From an uncultured Porphyromonadaceae bacterium (GTDB lineage: Bacteria > Bacteroidota > Bacteroidia > Bacteroidales > Muribaculaceae): 64,000 bases of DNA. Made by a program: the position numbers and the translations under genes. Under the pieces are notes generated by a model that made no database searches, was not told where the DNA came from, and worked only from the letters and a program-made list of their open reading frames with translations. The stretch lies in contig CANOLV010000009.1 in NCBI GenBank assembly GCA_947567425.1, positions 1-64,000 of the forward strand, read 5' to 3'. The first letter of the stretch is position 1, and every line of letters begins with the position of its first letter. Below are positions 45,345 through 53,515 of this stretch, piece after piece.

Positions 45345-46427
45345 TTATTTCCAGTGCTTGCGTAGACGGTCGGCTTCTTCTGCGGTCAGGTGTATGACGG
45401 CTCCGTGCTTGGGGCTTGTGAAGTTTGTCGATTTCATAACACCCTCGTTGAAGTGTCCCAGAGGAGTGAATGTCTTGAAGTCGGATGTCTCTAAAAAACC
45501 GAAATTATTGGGGCGGATGCTGTAGATGTCATACATTACCACCCATTTGTCCTCGCCGATGCGCTTCCATGTGTTCGGAGCTTCGCACGCTCCCGGCTCT
45601 ACGTCGATCCATTCGTCGGCATATACATATCCCCCGTTGACTCTGTCGGAAATGGCGGTTTTTATACCTGGGGCTTTGGCCTGCGCCACGTATGTCATAA
45701 AGAAGCGTCCGTCGGGCATCGGGCAGATGTCGGCGTCAAGTATCGGCATTGTTGAGTCAGGATACTCAAACAGCAGTTCGGGCCGTGATGTCAGTGTAGT
45801 GAAGTCGTCATCGGCGTAGGCATAAAAAAGTCTTGTTTTCTTTGTCGCCGGATCGCCGCCTTCAAGATGTTCGCCGCGTGTGCGTATGGTGAAGTATACC
45901 ATCATTTTGCCCTCTTTGGGGTCGAATGTAGTCTCCGGTGCCCATGAGCAACCGATTTCGCTATATTCTTCAGGAAACAATTTGTCGATTCTGACAACGT
46001 TGTGCGACCAGTTTATGAGGTCGTTTGACTTCATCAGCACAAGGGCGCGGTTATTCCCCCAGCCGTATTCGTCCGGGCGTTCCCACTGGGTATCGCGCAG
46101 TCCCTGGCGTTTGGCGAATATGTGCAGGTCTGTCAGAGCCATGTAGAATGCCCCGTCAGGGCCGCGGTAGATATGCGGATCGCGAATGCCGCGTTGTTCT
46201 GCAATCGTGTCGCCTGAGATTACAGGCTTGTTGTCGTTGAGGGCGGTAAATGAGTAGCCGTCGTCGCTCAGCGCGAAGTGGAGGCTATGGTCGGAGTCCG
46301 AGAAATATACCATGAGATAGGCCGACATGTCGGCCTCCGACGGTGATTTGGCATCTGAATTTATGGCTGATGCCGGAATTAGTGAGGCAAAAGCCATGGT
46401 GCTGATAATTTGTCTGAGAGGTTTCAT
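45345..46427 (-). CDS. Glycoside hydrolase family 43-like enzyme
   Basis: This 360-residue exported enzyme starts at the ATG at 46427 (MKPLRQIISTMAFASLIPAS is the signal). The propeller fold is seen in MVYFSDSDHSLHFALSDDG, GIRDPHIYRGPDGAFYMALT (catalytic Asp region), CSWAPETTFDPKEGKMMVYF and PILDADICPMPDGRFFMTYV. This is the GH43 clade often listed as arabinosidase or beta-xylosidase; the exact activity is unassigned. It is first in a two-gene operon with GH115. A clear -7 box lies at 46487-46494, giving a leader of about 55 nt. Confidence 0.85.
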   Translation of the reverse strand: MKPLRQIISTMAFASLIPASAINSDAKSPSEADMSAYLMVYFSDSDHSLHFALSDDGYSFTALNDNKPVISGDTIAEQRGIRDPHIYRGPDGAFYMALTDLHIFAKRQGLRDTQWERPDEYGWGNNRALVLMKSNDLINWSHNVVRIDKLFPEEYSEIGCSWAPETTFDPKEGKMMVYFTIRTRGEHLEGGDPATKKTRLFYAYADDDFTTLTSRPELLFEYPDSTMPILDADICPMPDGRFFMTYVAQAKAPGIKTAISDRVNGGYVYADEWIDVEPGACEAPNTWKRIGEDKWVVMYDIYSIRPNNFGFLETSDFKTFTPLGHFNEGVMKSTNFTSPKHGAVIHLTAEEADRLRKHWK

Positions 46428-46486
46428 CGCTTTGGTGATAAATGGTTGATGTTGGTTGATAGTGCCGTTGTGGCATCTGACTGTTG

Positions 46487-46494
46487 CAAAGTTA
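46487..46494 (-). promoter_or_regulatory. -7 box of the GH43-GH115 operon
   Basis: Minus-strand TAACTTTG, about 60 bp before the ATG at 46427; a TTTT stretch 22 bp upstream may serve as -33. Confidence 0.6.
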
Positions 46495-46847
46495 TGCAAA
46501 GTTTCCGGTTCCCGGTAAAACTATACATAGTATTTCAGCCTAAATGGCTCTGCCGTCGCCATTATACGATGTGATTCATGGTGTAGCGCGGAACAGGTAT
46601 TGCCACAGACACATAACGTGGATGCGGATCATGTGTCACCGTGATGCTGGTGCCAAGAGCCGTATGCGGAGTAACCGAGTGCATTTCTGGTGTCCGGATA
46701 GTGTCGGATTGCTGTAGCCTGGGCAGTCGGCGGAAGCACGGCACGTAACCGGGGTACATGGAGCCATCAGGCGACATGTGCCCGGCCTAACTGGACCCCG
46801 TCGCAGGATGTCCGCAGGACATCGATTATAGAATATGTGATGAAAAT
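46495..46847 (+). other. Intergenic region of unknown content
   Basis: About 350 bp without a recognised gene. A 71-codon minus-strand frame (46562-46777) has Pro/Thr-rich but unrecognisable content and no start context. A perfect hairpin GATGTCC-GCA-GGACATC lies at 46807-46823, just before the lipoprotein gene. No consensus promoter was found for that gene. Confidence 0.4.
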
Positions 46848-47322
46848 ATGAAAAGGCTGAAATATATTGCTGTAATTTTGTCGCTATCCGCTTCTATCAT
46901 GCTTTTGGCGGGGTGTGATCCATATTATGAGATTGTGAAAGTAGAGAACAATACCCAGATTCCGATAGTAGATAGTAGTTGTGATGACTCGCGATAATCT
47001 ATATCCATATTGGACGCATTACAATAATATGCTGGGGGTGATTGAAGCGGGCAGTAGCGCAAATCAGTTGAGCGATGTCTCTCGGAAGGAGTATTTTTCC
47101 CGTGTATCAGTAGTGCAGGTGTTGGTGTACGATGCCTCGGATGTCGGCGACGACTTAGGGCAATTTTTTAAATATGCAAGCCAGAACCAGTGCTATATGG
47201 AGCGGTATCTGTTTACGCCCAAAGAGCTTTGTGCTATGGGATGGACTGTAACTGTCACTCCCGACGATGTGATGGAATATCGGCGTGGACAAGACGGCGA
47301 CATTATTGCCGAAGATAAATAA
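46848..47322 (+). pseudogene. Frameshifted small lipoprotein gene
   Basis: The ATG at 46848 opens a 49-codon frame with a lipoprotein signal (MLLAGCDPYYEIVKVENNTQ, Cys about residue 23) that stops at 46995-46997. The other frame, open from 46981 to 47322, continues with DNLYPYWTHYNN and ends with the tail RYLFTPKELCAMGWTVTVTP. Together they resemble small Bacteroidales lipoproteins whose C-terminus reads like LxRYDLxxxDLxxLxW (recalled pattern, not searched). Joining them needs one base fewer, or two more, around 46965-46990. This is a disrupted gene, an assembly indel or a slippage site. It precedes the barrel-like gene at 47341 by 18 bp. Confidence 0.6.
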
Positions 47323-47340
47323 CTTTAATTTCTGACACTT

Positions 47341-47997
47341 ATGTCTCTTCGGGTAATAATACTGTTGGTGGCTGTCGCCATATTTAAAGTGAGTGCGGGT
47401 CAGGATGTCGCGTCGTCGCGAGTTGACACTGCGCAGACTTCGCAGGTTGTGGCGCAGTTGCCCAATGCGCCTGAGAAAAACTTTCATCGGTTTATGCTGT
47501 CGTTCGGGAAGTCCTTTCCGATGGGTTCTTCGGCCAAATATTTGGCTTGTGTCTCGATGCATGTGAGGGCGTATAAAAACGTTTTTGTAGGGTTGAACAT
47601 AGAAAGCATCAGTCGTATATGGAAACGTGAATTGGAAGCGGATACTATAAGCGGTTCTTGCATAGAGCTGTCGGCATTGGCTTTCTCCGATCCGCTCTAC
47701 CGAAAGAAGCGGGTTGGAATCGGTCTGTGGGGAGATGCCGGTGCCGGAATACTTGCGTCCACCCGCAGTCTGGGTCTTCCCGGCGGTTTTAATTACTATG
47801 ACGAGTTTAAAGAGAAACAGTATTATGTCAGACTTGAAGGAGGGGTATATTGTAAATACCGAGGGATTATCCTGACATTGGGATGCTTTGTGAATGATTT
47901 GGATTTAAGCCGGTATAAGGGTCGAAAAGTGACGGGTATATTCCGCAAGCCTACCGAATACGGACTCAATTTATCTCTCAGATTCTCGATGTGGTAG
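47341..47997 (+). CDS. Hypothetical outer-membrane barrel-like protein
   Basis: This 218-residue protein has a signal peptide ending near VSAGQ (about residue 20). Amphipathic strands include NVFVGLNIESISRI, VGIGLWGDAGAGILAS, YYVRLEGGVYCKYRGIILTLG and a terminal LNLSLRFSMW suited to outer-membrane insertion. I do not recognise a named family. It lies 18 bp after the frameshifted lipoprotein gene, so the two may be a surface pair, and is convergent with the EamA gene. Confidence 0.65.
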   Translation: MSLRVIILLVAVAIFKVSAGQDVASSRVDTAQTSQVVAQLPNAPEKNFHRFMLSFGKSFPMGSSAKYLACVSMHVRAYKNVFVGLNIESISRIWKRELEADTISGSCIELSALAFSDPLYRKKRVGIGLWGDAGAGILASTRSLGLPGGFNYYDEFKEKQYYVRLEGGVYCKYRGIILTLGCFVNDLDLSRYKGRKVTGIFRKPTEYGLNLSLRFSMW

Positions 47998-48026
47998 CAA
48001 TCTGTCGGTTCGTGGCGAGTAGGGGG

Positions 48027-48902
48027 CTACCGGCTTCCAAGCACGAGCAGCGTCAGTCCGATAAGCAGTATGCCTAAGTCTATGAGTTTAAGCCGGATGT
48101 GCTTCTCATGCAGGGCGATCACTCCGTAGAAGAACGACACTATGACGCTGCCCCGACGGATCATTGACACCACGGCTATCATCGAACCTGGCAATGACAA
48201 GGCATAGAAATAGGCTATGTCGGCTCCGGTGAGGAATATGGAGATGCATGGTATGGCCCAGCTCCAGTGAAACGGCGTGCGCTCTTTCTGTCCCTTCAAC
48301 AGCACTCCTATGGTTATGCCCATAATTATCAGCTGGTAAAGCGAGTACCACGCCTGGACTTCGAGCGGTTTGTATTGCCCGAGCAGATATTTGTCGTAGA
48401 GTGCGCTGACGGCACCCATAAACGTGGCTCCGATGCTGAACCAAAGCCATTTGCTGTGCTTGAATGAGAAGCCCTCCTTCATGCCGACACGGCTGATGAA
48501 GAACAGTGACCAGAAACCAAGGATGACACCTGCCCACTGCAGCAGATTCAGACGCTCTCCGAATATGACCAATGCACCGACCAGCACTATCACCGGGCGT
48601 GAAGCATTGATAGGGCCGGCGATGGTCAACGGCAGATGCTTTATGCCGAAATAGCCGAGCAGCCATGATGTCAGCACTATGAATGCTTTAAGGACTATGC
48701 GCAGATGGCCCTCCACGGAGTCGCCGAGTCCGATGGAGCCGTCGGCCAGGCATGAGATGATGACGGGCGACATGAGCAGAGTGCTGAACAGCGTGTTAAG
48801 AAACAGCACTATGAGCACATTGTTGCCCTTTAACGACAGCTTTTTGAATATGTCGTAGAAGCCGAGTCCGACTGCTGAGGCGATGGCTAAGATTATCCAC
48901 AT
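48027..48902 (-). CDS. EamA/DMT-family transporter
   Basis: This 291-residue protein starts at the ATG at 48902 (MWIILAIASAVGLGFYDIFK). It has ten membrane helices in two EamA halves, with AGPINASRPVIVLVGALVIF in the first half and LPGSMIAVVSMIRRGSVIVS in the second. DMT transporters move small metabolites such as amino acids or nucleosides; the substrate here is unknown. It follows the antiporter gene by 11 bp at the end of a leftward operon. Confidence 0.88.
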   Translation of the reverse strand: MWIILAIASAVGLGFYDIFKKLSLKGNNVLIVLFLNTLFSTLLMSPVIISCLADGSIGLGDSVEGHLRIVLKAFIVLTSWLLGYFGIKHLPLTIAGPINASRPVIVLVGALVIFGERLNLLQWAGVILGFWSLFFISRVGMKEGFSFKHSKWLWFSIGATFMGAVSALYDKYLLGQYKPLEVQAWYSLYQLIIMGITIGVLLKGQKERTPFHWSWAIPCISIFLTGADIAYFYALSLPGSMIAVVSMIRRGSVIVSFFYGVIALHEKHIRLKLIDLGILLIGLTLLVLGSR

Positions 48903-48913
48903 GGTCGATACCG

Positions 48914-51202
48914 CTATTTGAACTGTCCTATTATTTTGGTGTTGCCTACCATCCACAATACGTCGTCGACGGCAAATACGCTTTGACCTGTCGGGTGCTC
49001 GTATGATCCGTCGGCATGCTGGATGGCCACAAGAAGAATCTTATATTTGTCGCGCAGGCGTGACGATGCGGAGGTCTGGCCGATGAGGGGCGACGATTCA
49101 GAGAGCTGTATATGCGTCATCTTGAAGTCGTCGGAGTTGGTCTCCGACATCTCTTCGTCATTATTCTCGACGATAGGCAGAAGGGCTTCTATCTGAGGGT
49201 CGGTGCCTATTATGCCGAGCACGTCGCCCGGAAATATGCGGGTATTGCCGTTGGGCACTTCTATCAAGGTGCCTCCGCGCTGGATGCTTGCTACGTTAAC
49301 TCCGTAGCGCTGGCGCAGATTCGAGTCGATGAGGCGGTCGCCTACAAACGGACAGCTGTAGCCGACTTCGATAAATGCGAGATGGAGGTCGCTGACGAGA
49401 TTGTTGTTTTTGCCGCTGCGCCTCAGCTCACGTTCGTTGAGATTATTGAAGAATGTGGATTCGATATTGCTTAAGCGCTTTCTGAACCGGCGGGAGAATG
49501 TACCTATAAGGGTAAAGAATATGAGGAACCCTATCAGCCAGCCCACTCGCATGGAATGGATGGAGCTTAAGGTGTAGATGATGAATCCGAGAGTCAGGAT
49601 CAGTCGGAACAACGTCATCACTATCAGCGGCACGTCGAAGTGGGCGTTGACCGAGCGCAGTCGCTGGCGTTCGGTGCGTTTCGAGGCCGGGGTGGCGAGC
49701 GCCAGCAGGAACGGTGCCATGGCCAGAAGTGTGACGATGCTGCAAATAAGTCTGCCCCACGACGGAGTGATGTCGAGAATCCATGGGAGGAAATACTTGG
49801 TAGATATGAGTATCAGGGCAATCAGCACGCTTGAGTACAGAAGTATGCGCCACATATACCGCTTCAGCACCGAGGCCCAAAGTGCGCGGGTTTCGCTTTC
49901 GGTGGTGGCTTTGTCGCTGTAGCGTTCGATCAGGAAGTGGAGTTTTTCGGGCAGATGTTTTTCTACAAACGTATATGCCGGGTCTGCCATCTTGATGAAG
50001 TAGGGGGTGGTGAAGGTCGTTATGACCGACACTGCCACCACGATGGGGTAGATGGTGCTGTCGAGTACGCCGAGCGACATGCCGAGCGATGCTATGATAA
50101 AGGCGAATTCTCCGATCTGAGTCAGCGAGAATCCTGACTCCATGGCTATTCTCAGAGGTTGGCCGGTGATGAGCATTCCGAATGTCCCGAATAGGATCAT
50201 CCCCGCTATGACCACCGCCGACAGAAGCAGGATCGGCGACAGATATTCGACTATGATGTTGAGGTCGACCATCATGCCCACGGAGATGAAGAATACGGCG
50301 CCGAAAAGGTCTTTTACCGGGGTCACCACGCTCTCAATTCGTTCGGCATAGCTGATTCCGGCTATGATCGAACCCATGACGAATGCACCCAGAGCCAGTG
50401 AGAATCCGCAATAGACCGAGAACACCGCCATGCCGAAGCATAGTCCGAGCGACACGATGAGCAAAGTCTCGTTGTTGAGATACCGGCGTATGGAATTGAG
50501 CAATGACGGGAGAATGTATGTGCCGACAAGGAACCATATCACAAGGAAAAACCCGAGTTTGCCGATGCTGAACAGCATCTCGCCGCCCTCCACGCTGTTG
50601 TTGATGGCTATTGACGACAGAATCACCATCATCAACACCGCAAACAGGTCCTCGACTATAAGCACTGCGAACACCAGCGATGCAAATTTCTTTTGACGCA
50701 GATTGAGGTCGGTGAAGGCTTTTATGATGATCGTCGTGGACGACATGGACAGCATGCCGCCGAGAAACAAGCTGTTGATGTGGGAAAAGTGCAGCAGGTG
50801 TCCGACGGCGAATCCTGTGGCCATCATGCCGATGACGATTATCATAGCCGTGACGATGGCTGAACCTCCCGTGTTGAGAAGTTTCTTGAAGCTGAATTCG
50901 AGTCCGAGGGAGAAGAGCAGCACGACAATGCCGAGCTGTGCCCAAAATTCGATGTTGCTTTCGGTGGTCACCGACGGTATATATTCGAAATGCGGGCTTG
51001 CCAGGAATCCGGCCACGATGTAGCCCAGCACTACGGGCTGTTTTATCCATTTGAACAGCACTGTGACTACCGCTCCGAGGAGCAGTATGAACGCGAGGTC
51101 TGACACGAGGTTGTCTACTTGAAGGTTTGACAGCGCCTCGCCGCCTTCCATTGCGGCATTCTCGGTTGCCGATATCATTGATAGTATGATGTTTTGAACC
51201 AT
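48914..51202 (-). CDS. CPA2-family cation:proton antiporter with two TrkA-C domains
   Basis: This 762-residue protein has an N-terminal KefB-like antiporter domain of about 12 helices (residues 30-420). Landmarks are QPVVLGYIVAGFLASPHF, VLLFSLGLEFSFKKL, GGMLSMSSTTIIIKAF and VEDLFAVLMMVI (conserved ion-site Asp). About four further helices follow (about 460-600), then a C-terminal cytoplasmic part with two TrkA-C segments (YSCPFVGDRLIDSNLRQRYG near 630 and SSPLIGQTSASSRLRDKYK near 710). There is no RCK-N nucleotide-binding domain, so gating differs from KefC. It exchanges K+ or Na+ for protons. It lies between MgtC and EamA genes in one operon. Confidence 0.9.
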   Translation of the reverse strand: MVQNIILSMISATENAAMEGGEALSNLQVDNLVSDLAFILLLGAVVTVLFKWIKQPVVLGYIVAGFLASPHFEYIPSVTTESNIEFWAQLGIVVLLFSLGLEFSFKKLLNTGGSAIVTAMIIVIGMMATGFAVGHLLHFSHINSLFLGGMLSMSSTTIIIKAFTDLNLRQKKFASLVFAVLIVEDLFAVLMMVILSSIAINNSVEGGEMLFSIGKLGFFLVIWFLVGTYILPSLLNSIRRYLNNETLLIVSLGLCFGMAVFSVYCGFSLALGAFVMGSIIAGISYAERIESVVTPVKDLFGAVFFISVGMMVDLNIIVEYLSPILLLSAVVIAGMILFGTFGMLITGQPLRIAMESGFSLTQIGEFAFIIASLGMSLGVLDSTIYPIVVAVSVITTFTTPYFIKMADPAYTFVEKHLPEKLHFLIERYSDKATTESETRALWASVLKRYMWRILLYSSVLIALILISTKYFLPWILDITPSWGRLICSIVTLLAMAPFLLALATPASKRTERQRLRSVNAHFDVPLIVMTLFRLILTLGFIIYTLSSIHSMRVGWLIGFLIFFTLIGTFSRRFRKRLSNIESTFFNNLNERELRRSGKNNNLVSDLHLAFIEVGYSCPFVGDRLIDSNLRQRYGVNVASIQRGGTLIEVPNGNTRIFPGDVLGIIGTDPQIEALLPIVENNDEEMSETNSDDFKMTHIQLSESSPLIGQTSASSRLRDKYKILLVAIQHADGSYEHPTGQSVFAVDDVLWMVGNTKIIGQFK

Positions 51203-51271
51203 AGCGTAAATAATGATGTCAAGCCTGCTTTAGCCCGCAGGCGATGGGCGGTTATTGCGGGCTGTCGAAGG

Positions 51272-51997
51272 TCAGATGCTGACCTGATTGCCGAGCGATA
51301 CGGCAAGTGTAGGCTTCACTCCGCGCAGCTCGGCGAAGAGAGCCATATAATTTGTGCGTTCGCTCACTAACACCACGAGATTCAGGCGCGTCACGTGTGC
51401 CTCATAGTCATACTCCACATAGACGTTGGTCAGATGCACGTGGTGGCGGTTGAGCACTTCGCGGTATCCGTCGATGTCTTCTGCTATTTCTGACAGTTTG
51501 AGTCTGATTATTCTTGACTCCACTCCGGCGCTTATCCGGTGTTCCCAGCGTTCGATCAGCACCAGGACCACCAGTATGAGGGCGGTGGCCACTATCGCAA
51601 GCATGTACATGCCTACTCCTACTGCCATTCCTATGGCGGCTATCATCCAGATTCCTGCCGCGGTGGTGAGTCCGCGCACCGAACCTTTCATCTGTATGAT
51701 TGCCCCTGCGCCGAGAAAACCGATGCCGGTGACCACCTGGGCCGCTATACGGCCCGGATCGCCGTTCTTTAGACCCATATATTCCTGTGGAACATATATT
51801 GAAAGGAGCATGGCCAAAGTGGCTCCCATCGAGATCAGAGCGAAGGTGCGCACTCCTGCTATCTGCCCCTTGCGCTTGCGCTCAAATCCTACGCAACATC
51901 CGAGCAACAGGCTCAGGCACAGTTTGAATATCGAGGAGACTGTGGTCACCTCGATGGAGTTTATGTCGGTCAATATGCCGGTCCAGAACGTAGACAT
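51272..51997 (-). CDS. MgtC/SapB-family membrane protein
   Basis: This 241-residue protein has an MgtC domain with five membrane helices (about residues 15-140; landmarks LLGCCVGFERKRKGQ, GVRTFALISMGATLAML, RIAAQVVTGIGFLGAGAII and RGLTTAAGIWMIAAIGMAVG). A C-terminal ACT-like cytoplasmic domain of about 90 residues follows. MgtC relatives are linked to Mg2+ limitation and ATP synthase control; the role here is inferred. It is 16 bp after the coiled-coil gene and 69 bp before the antiporter gene. A hairpin (AGCCCGCA 51232-51239, TGCGGGCT 51256-51263) lies in that gap and may modulate readthrough or mRNA stability. Confidence 0.92.
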   Translation of the reverse strand: MSTFWTGILTDINSIEVTTVSSIFKLCLSLLLGCCVGFERKRKGQIAGVRTFALISMGATLAMLLSIYVPQEYMGLKNGDPGRIAAQVVTGIGFLGAGAIIQMKGSVRGLTTAAGIWMIAAIGMAVGVGMYMLAIVATALILVVLVLIERWEHRISAGVESRIIRLKLSEIAEDIDGYREVLNRHHVHLTNVYVEYDYEAHVTRLNLVVLVSERTNYMALFAELRGVKPTLAVSLGNQVSI

Positions 51998-52013
51998 TCC
52001 CTTCGGATAGGCA

Positions 52014-52934
52014 TTATTTCTTAAGGGTGAACTTACGCGAAGTCAAACGGTAGTTGTCGGCAAACAGCTCCACGGTGTAGTCGCCGGGAGTGAGGGTGGT
52101 GTTGACATCCCAATAGATGTGGATGCCCGAAATCTCTTCTCCGGCATATTCGATGGTTTTCCTCGCGGTGCACGCTACGGAGCCGCCTTCGAAGCTGAAG
52201 TGGCCTGCATCGCCGAGCAGCGAGCCTTCGGGATTAGTGATGCGCAGATATATCACCTTTTCGCCTAACGGGGTGGAATTGTTCTGCGGTATGGTGAATG
52301 TCACCATGAGCTGCTTTGCCTTTGTGACGTTCTTTTCGTTTTTGCCGTTCTTCTTCAGAGGTGTGAGCGACAGTCCGGTGACGTTGAGCTTTTCGGCAAG
52401 CACCATACGTTCCGACAGGGCTTCTGCGCGTTTGGTCTCGTTGGCCACACGCGTCGACAGCTGTTGGTTGCGCTGTCTGATCTGTTCGTTTTCTGAGCGT
52501 AGCGACGCATTCTCTTTTCCGAGCGAGTCTATCTGCGACACGTAGTGGCGGAGAATATTCTTAAGAGTTCCGATTTCATCTTGAAGCTGTTTGATGCGTT
52601 GGGCGCTCTTTTTCTTCTCTGAATTGAGCTCCTGGAGGAGTTTCTCTACTTTGCTCTTGGCCGCGGCATATTTCGACACGAGCGAGTCGTTGGCCAGAAG
52701 CTGCGACTGATCCTCGTATTGTGCGAATTCGGTGTTCAAAGCCTGATATTCGTTTGACAGCTGAAGCTGTTCGTTGGTCAGCTGGAGCTGTTCGTTGGCT
52801 ATTTCCGCCGCTTCGATCTTCTTGTTCATCGAATTGGTGGTGAATATGAATGCGAGAATTGCCCCTATGAGCAGAACTCCTAACACGATAACGCCCATCT
52901 GCAGGCTTTTTGACTTCTTTTCGTTTCCTTCCAT
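52014..52934 (-). CDS. Membrane-anchored coiled-coil protein with Ig-like C-terminal domain
   Basis: This 306-residue protein has one N-terminal membrane helix (VIVLGVLLIGAILAFIF, about residues 16-32). A long coiled coil follows (about 38-185), with short repeats LQLTNEQLQLSN and a run through ENASLRSENEQIRQRNQQL. A beta-sandwich C-terminal domain ends the protein (VTFTIPQNNSTPLGEKVIYL, then LTPGDYTVELFADNYRLTS). The topology places the coiled coil and sandwich outside the cytoplasm. It has no recognised family name. It leads the operon with MgtC, antiporter and EamA genes, and its own promoter lies at 52978-53008. Confidence 0.75.
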   Translation of the reverse strand: MEGNEKKSKSLQMGVIVLGVLLIGAILAFIFTTNSMNKKIEAAEIANEQLQLTNEQLQLSNEYQALNTEFAQYEDQSQLLANDSLVSKYAAAKSKVEKLLQELNSEKKKSAQRIKQLQDEIGTLKNILRHYVSQIDSLGKENASLRSENEQIRQRNQQLSTRVANETKRAEALSERMVLAEKLNVTGLSLTPLKKNGKNEKNVTKAKQLMVTFTIPQNNSTPLGEKVIYLRITNPEGSLLGDAGHFSFEGGSVACTARKTIEYAGEEISGIHIYWDVNTTLTPGDYTVELFADNYRLTSRKFTLKK

Positions 52935-52977
52935 AGCTCTATTTTGTGCAATATCTGAGAGTTTGTCTAAATTTGTG

Positions 52978-53008
52978 CAAATTTACAAAAATTGGAGTAA
53001 TCACCCAA
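52978..53008 (-). promoter_or_regulatory. Promoter of the coiled-coil/MgtC/antiporter operon
   Basis: Minus-strand TTGG (53005-53008), 19-bp spacer and TAAATTTG (52978-52985), with a leader of about 40 nt before the ATG at 52934. Confidence 0.65.
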
Positions 53009-53138
53009 TCCCCGCGTGAAAAAATAGGCTGGACATCGCCATACATGGCATTTTGCATGTATAAAATTGAAGCGGCTCTTATTCCCGCAAAAAAGTCGTA
53101 TCTTTACGGATGTGCATTTAATATATTTATGTGGAATT

Positions 53139-53240
53139 ATGGGTAGATTTAATTTGGCTCTTTCGATGTTTGTTTTGCCGATGTTTTTTGCATTGGCCTC
53201 ATGCGAGGAGCGACGGATTTCTTGGCGATGGCCGTTTTGA
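53139..53240 (+). CDS. Possible 33-residue lipoprotein-like peptide
   Basis: A frame from the ATG at 53139 to the TGA at 53238 encodes a hydrophobic helix followed by a lipobox-like end (MFFALASCEERR). An imperfect -7 box (TATCTTTA, 53099-53106) lies about 35 bp upstream. It is too short to assign; it may be a small toxin-like lipoprotein, a truncated gene or chance. Confidence 0.3.
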   Translation: MGRFNLALSMFVLPMFFALASCEERRISWRWPF

Positions 53241-53272
53241 CGGCGTTTCGGAAGGCTTTGCCCGGAAATGAA

Positions 53273-53299
53273 AAAAGGCCACTTGGTGAGTGGCCTTTT
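53273..53299 (-). terminator. Terminator of the tRNA-Arg transcript
   Basis: AAAAGGCCACT (53273-53283) pairs with AGTGGCCTTTT (53289-53299). On the minus strand the hairpin follows the tRNA 3' end and runs into TTTTTT. Confidence 0.85.
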
Positions 53300-53301
53300 C
53301 G

Positions 53302-53375
53302 TGACTCCTACAGGATTCAAACCTGTAACCTTCTGATCCGTAGTCAGATGCTCTATTCAGTTGAGCTAAGGAGCC
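53302..53375 (-). tRNA. tRNA-Arg (anticodon ACG)
   Basis: The minus strand folds as a tRNA: acceptor GGCTCCT/AGGAGTC with one G-U, D arm with AGCTCAACTGAATAGAGC, anticodon stem CTGA/TCAG with loop CTACGGA (anticodon ACG), T arm ACAGG-TTTGAAT-CCTGT, and discriminator A. CCA is not encoded. The wobble A34 would be converted to inosine by TadA to read CGU, CGC and CGA. It has its own promoter and terminator. Confidence 0.95.
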
Positions 53376-53394
53376 ATGTTCTTGTTTGCGGATG

Positions 53395-53426
53395 CAAAGT
53401 TATGGAGTTTTTTTTATCTGTGCAAT
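53395..53426 (-). promoter_or_regulatory. Promoter of tRNA-Arg
   Basis: Minus-strand ATTG (53423-53426), 20-bp spacer and TAACTTTG (53395-53402), leaving a leader of about 13 nt before the mature tRNA. Confidence 0.75.
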
Positions 53427-53461
53427 AGTTTTTGTCAATTTTTTATAAAATTTTTGCGGCG

Positions 53462-53493
53462 ATTGTAGATTATGTGGATTTTACGTAATTTCG
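53462..53493 (+). promoter_or_regulatory. Promoter of the 5'-nucleotidase gene
   Basis: ATTG (53462-53465), 20-bp spacer and TAATTTCG (53486-53493, one mismatch to TAnnTTTG), 22 bp before the ATG at 53516. Confidence 0.6.
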
Positions 53494-53515
53494 TAATCCG
53501 AAATAATTGTATGCA

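Noticed and set aside
46640-46700. String similar to group II intron domain V (GAGCCGTATGCGG)
   Set aside because: The complementary 3' half of domain V is missing and there is no reverse transcriptase.
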